The notes under the pieces are model-generated. The model was given only the letters and a program-made list of their open reading frames with translations. It was not told the origin of the DNA and did no database searches. DNA of 64,000 nt from Opisthorchis felineus. Its lineage: Eukaryota; Platyhelminthes; Trematoda; Opisthorchiida; Opisthorchiidae. This document shows positions 61,601-64,000 of the stretch, piece after piece. The position numbers were made by a program, and so were the translations under genes. The stretch is from assembly GCA_004794785.1 (NCBI GenBank), contig SJOL01006654.1, positions 764,699-828,698 of the forward strand, written 5' to 3'. How positions within the stretch are numbered: the first letter of the stretch is position 1; each line of letters opens with the position of its first letter.

Positions 61601-63937
61601 TATATTCAATGCCGGTTTGGTGATTGGTCAGGCGGCCGTTGACCTAGTCGTGGAGCTTGACAATCATTTTGCAGACAGTTCATCTTCAGTAGAGGAAATA
61701 CCACCGGCGCGCAGTTGAGTGGGTACATTTTCCTTGCTTGCTTGTGGTTATATGGATTCCGAAGCATATCCGATTGGTTAACTGGTGTATGCCCTTTTTG
61801 CAATCTTATTGGTATGTTCGCAGTTTACATTGCGTTGTGATCTGTATGTTCCTTGTTCGATTGGTTTGTTGAATAACTTCATTCTGAAAGTTTCATATCC
61901 TCCTCAAACTGCCCAAACTGCGAGCTGACGAGGTCCTCCCGATTGGAGACGAAACGCTGGCAAGCTAATTGCGAATCTCCGTGAGTAGGTCAGCGGTCAC
62001 TCGACAAGCCCCCTGCAAACGCACCCGAACTACGAATATTTCGGCGCATTCCCATGCTCGCTTGCATTCTTGGTGATCACCAAAAGAGGATTTTGAGTAA
62101 ACATAGGTCCAGTATATGTACAGTTTGGTAGTCAAATACCAGAACTACCATTAAAAGATACACCTATTTGTCTTATTCCAATAATAGTGAACGCTGTGGT
62201 TGGTTGTTCTCAAGTTATCAGCGCAACCATTGCTATCAATGAAAAGGACCTCTTAGTGGCACTATACTAAGCTCCCAAATGGATACACTTGTACAAAGGC
62301 TGATAAATCCATACGGAACCCAGTGTAGTTAAATGTATGTCATTCTTTAGATCATAACGGCTATGAGAAATTGGTGGACATGTTTTGCTGAGCTGTATAT
62401 ACTTACCGTTTTCTTAAGACGGTCATTTAGAGATGAACTGCTTAAGAGAGAATTGATGTTGTTGTGCATACAATACAAGTGTTATTTTCTAGTCGTAAGT
62501 ATCAGGCGACTTAAAGGGCGTTAAAGTACGTAAAACGGTCGGTGTCTCTATCTCCTTGTGACGTAACTAGCGCTTTGAAAAATCGCACTTATTTCTCCTC
62601 GGTGGGTTGAATCTGCTTCCTTGTACTAGGCATTTCGAGTGTGGTTGGTTCACAATTATCAAATTTTATCAACGAACTTATGCAAGCCATAGTACAGGAA
62701 CATTATTATTTGACTAACTCCAATGTTCGATGACCAGTGATACAGAAAAACAATGGAATGTAGTTAACGGGATTGATTAGCGCCGAAAGAATTGGGACCA
62801 ATAGACCCATCAACTTTAAATGAGCAGCTTTTTAGTTAAAAAAGGTGCTTGCCAACCTAGATTTCTGGAGCTGTATACCATTGATAAATTACAGTGATAA
62901 TGTTAAACTTGAACCTGATACCTACTGGGTGTTCAAATAAGTGGGAACTTTAGAAATGTATATAGTCATGGTTGAGTTCATTCTGTTTTGGCGCGTAGCG
63001 TTGCAATTCCCCCTGTGAAAGAATAACTTATTATCAGCTGCAACTCAATACAACGACACCGTAACCTCTACTTCAAAGGAGGTTTGGGAAACGTGTCTAC
63101 AAATAATCAAATTCTGGTCCGTTAAACTCGACGCATCAAATGTATGCACTTCATTCAGCTCGGCATATAAATGAATCGCAGATACGGACCACTTCTTGGA
63201 CCACTTTGAGCTTGCAGTGAGCAGGCAATTACAGAACACTCAGCTCCTACTACTGTGGTGGCCGATGGCCATTCTAGAGTGAACGAAAACCGCGAAAAAA
63301 ACGCTGTTCAAAGATAAAACTGTGCACTACGTAGTTTGCCTTTTCATCACTTTGTTTGTGGTTGTGCGGTTTTTCTATCTCACAGTTCTTGAGGAGCACC
63401 CCAGTATTATTACTCAGTTCAGAAGACGTTCCATTCACATTCAAGTTTACCTGTTTTTTTACTCTACTCAGGAGCAGTTAGATATCTAGAAACGACCATG
63501 TAGCAATAGAATGGTGATTCATCACTTGCGCAACTACTCGGAACATCAACTCATTTTCACGGAAAGCAAGAGTTTGGTTGACCCAGTTCACCACCAAGCG
63601 CATCTTTTCAATCATATTTCCCGTACTCACACACCTCACTTCATCAACAGAGTTCGCTGTACCCTCAGAGGATGTCATACTGGGGGTCTTTTGTCACAAT
63701 TTCTGTTTTTGAATCTCAGAAACGTTAAAGATTAAATTCGGTTAGTTTATTTCTAAAAGACACACTTTTTCAACAGGTTTTGTTACCTAGAGTGTTTCGA
63801 AATTTTTAAGTGCTTTCCGTTTTCCGCTGAACAGGGTTCAGTACACAAATGGAGATCAAGAAAACATCAGCCATCTGGAATATGTGAATGAAAATAATAT
63901 CGGCGAAAAGGAACATGATGGAGCACAGATTAAACAG
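46493..63937 (+). CDS. Unknown multi-exon gene for a coiled-coil protein (runs off the right edge)
   Basis: Seven exons (46493-46649, 49192-49312, 50254-50538, 56711-56875, 58919-59086, 61008-61186, 63835-63937) join with GT-AG borders and matching phases into 392 uninterrupted codons. The first about 95 residues are acidic and Ser/Pro-rich. Exons 3 and 4 then give a heptad-like coiled coil of about 110 residues (VLESRVSELEAQKQSLEKS, LKLKCGELESARLSLDEEL). The rest is polar, Pro/Thr/Asn-rich and probably disordered. The first visible exon starts mid-codon, so a 5' exon is missing, and the last ends in a donor, so the gene continues to the right. The coiled coil recalls many cytoskeletal or trafficking scaffolds, but I cannot name a family. 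The phase agreement across six introns is the main support. Confidence 0.72.
46650..49191. other. Intron of the coiled-coil gene
   Basis: A 2.5-kb intron. It holds the TA/GAAA microsatellite at 48131-48180 and nothing else I can support. Confidence 0.5.
48131..48180. repeat. TA microsatellite followed by a purine tract
   Basis: Two TA runs (48131-48148 and 48152-48160) are followed by agaaagagaaagaaagaac. The same arrangement occurs beside the assembly gap at 17.9 kb. Confidence 0.8.
49192..49312 (+). CDS. Coiled-coil gene, second visible exon
   Basis: A 121-nt exon with a very good acceptor (ttttttttcccaatcacattgttccag without its first bases) and donor TGG/gtaagt. The first base completes an Arg codon from the previous exon. 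The product is acidic and Pro-rich: DHDVVHKEEETYQFEAKPDP, then SPPQYADTTDSP. Confidence 0.8.
50254..50538 (+). CDS. Coiled-coil gene, third visible exon
   Basis: A 285-nt exon, phase 0 at both ends, with acceptor ttttgcttctttaacatacag and donor CAG/gtaatt. After a basic start (RRPSSRKIKVYSK) it enters a coiled coil with clear heptads: ESRVSELEAQKQSLEKSVEV, LKIKLKAAENEIQAAKLDL. Confidence 0.82.
55293..55488 (-). CDS. Nested gene, exon 4 (terminal)
   Basis: A 196-nt segment from a strong acceptor to TAA, coding FGSERTKLKQVRRPGHVFSP and a basic tail. It is noticeably richer in G+C than its flanks, which may mean part of it is repeat-derived. Confidence 0.4.
55293..56628 (-). CDS. Candidate nested antisense gene, four exons, function unknown
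   Basis: Within the largest intron of the coiled-coil gene, on the other strand, four segments join into about 179 codons with ATG and stop: 56628-56556, 56318-56246, 55935-55738 and 55488-55293. All junction phases fit. The donors CATTT/gtgagt and GATAG/gtatga and the acceptors gttgattcgacag and gctactctcgtcacag are good; the second donor (AATT/gttttc) is weak. The product starts MSNDMKLPEIVQSLLSAT, is helical in its middle (WSYESEEFYQTLLNHTQQMR, SVAELIKGVDR) and ends in a basic Gly-rich tail (KRVAGGTQKLSGDGV). I do not recognise the family. Confidence 0.45.
55738..55935 (-). CDS. Nested gene, exon 3
   Basis: A 198-nt exon with the most protein-like composition of the four: RQTVVVIPSEVYDSRTSAES, then RWSYESEEFYQTLL. 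Both borders are good splice sites. This exon is the strongest single piece of evidence for the nested gene. Confidence 0.55.
56246..56318 (-). CDS. Nested gene, exon 2
   Basis: A 73-nt segment with acceptor caaattcttttaaatttag, coding GLNADLLTKYIIVLKAHILA. The donor is poor, so its lower border is a guess made to keep the phase. Confidence 0.3.
56556..56628 (-). CDS. Nested gene, exon 1
   Basis: The coding part starts at an ATG with an upstream in-frame stop and codes MSNDMKLPEIVQSLLSATTD before a strong gtgagt donor. A second in-frame ATG lies at 56616. Confidence 0.42.
56711..56875 (+). CDS. Coiled-coil gene, fourth visible exon
   Basis: A 165-nt exon, phase 0 at both ends, with acceptor tgttgtggaccattgctcag and donor GAA/gtatgt. 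All 55 residues continue the coiled coil, for example ADELATEKERALQLKLKCGE and FEAKRQCYEKRIQNLQE. Confidence 0.85.
57725..57831 (+). CDS. Possible alternative exon of the coiled-coil gene
   Basis: A 107-nt segment that can be entered in phase 0 after accatatag and leaves with two bases at ATCAG/gttagt. It codes RIGNFSERNNDILLSFEQSD. Its phase matches the segment at 58122. The acceptor is weak, and the main gene reads through without it. Confidence 0.35.
58122..58287 (+). CDS. Possible alternative exon of the coiled-coil gene
   Basis: The acceptor ttcaacttcattttag is good, and the first base completes the codon from the segment at 57725. The frame (SHFRDLVYGLLLRSTTDRLA, CRYYERHPILTNAG) is open for 162 codons in all, from 58057 to 58545, the longest such run here outside the proven exons. 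The best donor (GCTG/gtatgt, after 58240) does not fit the phase of the exon at 58919; one at 58287 (AAA/gtgata) does. The status is unresolved. Confidence 0.38.
58919..59086 (+). CDS. Coiled-coil gene, fifth visible exon
   Basis: A 168-nt exon, phase 0 at both ends, with acceptor ccactttatgctgaacag and donor CCC/gtaagt. Joined to exon 4 it gives NLQEELEEKVTG, so the coiled coil ends smoothly here. It continues into a Pro/Thr/Ser-rich stretch (NPSPGLTSVAPVTPRTQTSQ). Confidence 0.82.
59941..60058 (+). repeat. SINE-like repeat, family 2, copy b
   Basis: It aligns with 21822-21942 along its length, including gtgagatgtgcaccgctgat and tccagcgtagattggcttta. The tRNA-like head is less well kept than in copy a. 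Confidence 0.55.
61008..61186 (+). CDS. Coiled-coil gene, sixth visible exon
   Basis: A 179-nt exon with acceptor ccgtttttctatcaacacaaaag and donor ACGAG/gtttgc, phase 0 in and two bases out. The product is polar: DVPDRNWEDLRQGYHQDMET, then LPPKSPVNNTDRGEVPLGEN. Confidence 0.75.
61187..63834. other. Intron of the coiled-coil gene
   Basis: A 2.6-kb intron. Minus-strand frames at 63045-63239 (KWSKKWSVSAIHLYAELNEV) and 63478-63678 (MIEKMRLVVNWVNQTLAFRE) look somewhat protein-like, but I could not connect them by phase. Nothing else is evident. Confidence 0.4.
63835..63937 (+). CDS. Coiled-coil gene, seventh visible exon
   Basis: A 103-nt exon with acceptor ccgttttccgctgaacag and donor CAG/gtgaca. 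The first base completes the Arg codon left by exon 6. The product is Asn/Glu-rich (VQYTNGDQENISHLEYVNEN). The gene continues beyond the right edge. Confidence 0.72.
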
Positions 63938-64000
63938 GTGACATGGTTTATAAACATTAGGAGTGCTCATCGAATGTCTGTGGCTGGAACTCTTTGCAAA

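Noticed and set aside
63045..63678. Two protein-like minus-strand frames near the right edge
   Set aside because: I could not join them by phase. The upper one is also open on the plus strand, so the evidence does not favour a gene.
1..64000. CRISPR arrays, bacterial operons, rRNA genes and viral insertions
   Set aside because: I looked for regularly spaced repeats, dense prokaryote-like coding, conserved rRNA segments and viral protein motifs and saw none.

Overview
This is eukaryotic, intron-rich DNA with very low gene density. It is most likely from a parasitic flatworm, probably a digenean trematode. The grounds are a ciliary gene whose exons are 60-350 nt long, a cluster of four 34-37 nt introns at that gene's 5' end (the pattern known from schistosomes), a worn non-LTR retrotransposon of the kind common in trematodes, and several tRNA-headed SINE-like repeats. 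There are no operons, ribosome-binding sites or CRISPR arrays. The species cannot be fixed from sequence alone. A 544-base run of N (17318-17861) is an assembly gap.

Left half (about 1.5-36 kb, minus strand): one gene, WDR19/IFT144, a core subunit of the intraflagellar transport complex A. I could place 20 coding exons with matching splice phases from 35958 down to 1549. They give about 1,113 codons: the N-terminal beta-propellers and the first part of the TPR solenoid. The C-terminal part, about 400 residues in other animals, lies off the left edge. No in-frame ATG precedes the first exon. The reading frame starts right after a splice acceptor, which would fit a trans-spliced leader that supplies the AUG. 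The introns hold a decayed LINE (33.4-34.5 kb) and a second fragment of it (13.3-13.8 kb), SINE copies, AT microsatellites and the N gap.

Middle (36-46 kb): no gene I can establish. It holds a small ORF for a possible secreted protein (39.7-40.0 kb, minus), a LINE-tail-like repeat (42.5-42.9 kb) and some phase-compatible but unproven exons on the plus strand (37.8 and 45.2-45.6 kb).

Right part (46.5-64 kb, plus strand): a second multi-exon gene that runs off the right edge. Seven exons join in frame into 392 codons. They start with an acidic/Ser-Pro-rich region, continue into a coiled coil of about 110 residues and end in a polar, probably disordered region. I do not recognise the family. 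Two more exons at 57.7 and 58.1 kb may be alternative.

Inside its largest intron, on the opposite strand (56628 down to 55293), four phase-matched exons with ATG and stop describe a possible nested gene of about 179 residues of unknown function.

The genes share no obvious pathway. Only WDR19/IFT144 has a firm function: ciliary transport, relevant to flatworm tegument cilia, flame cells and sperm.
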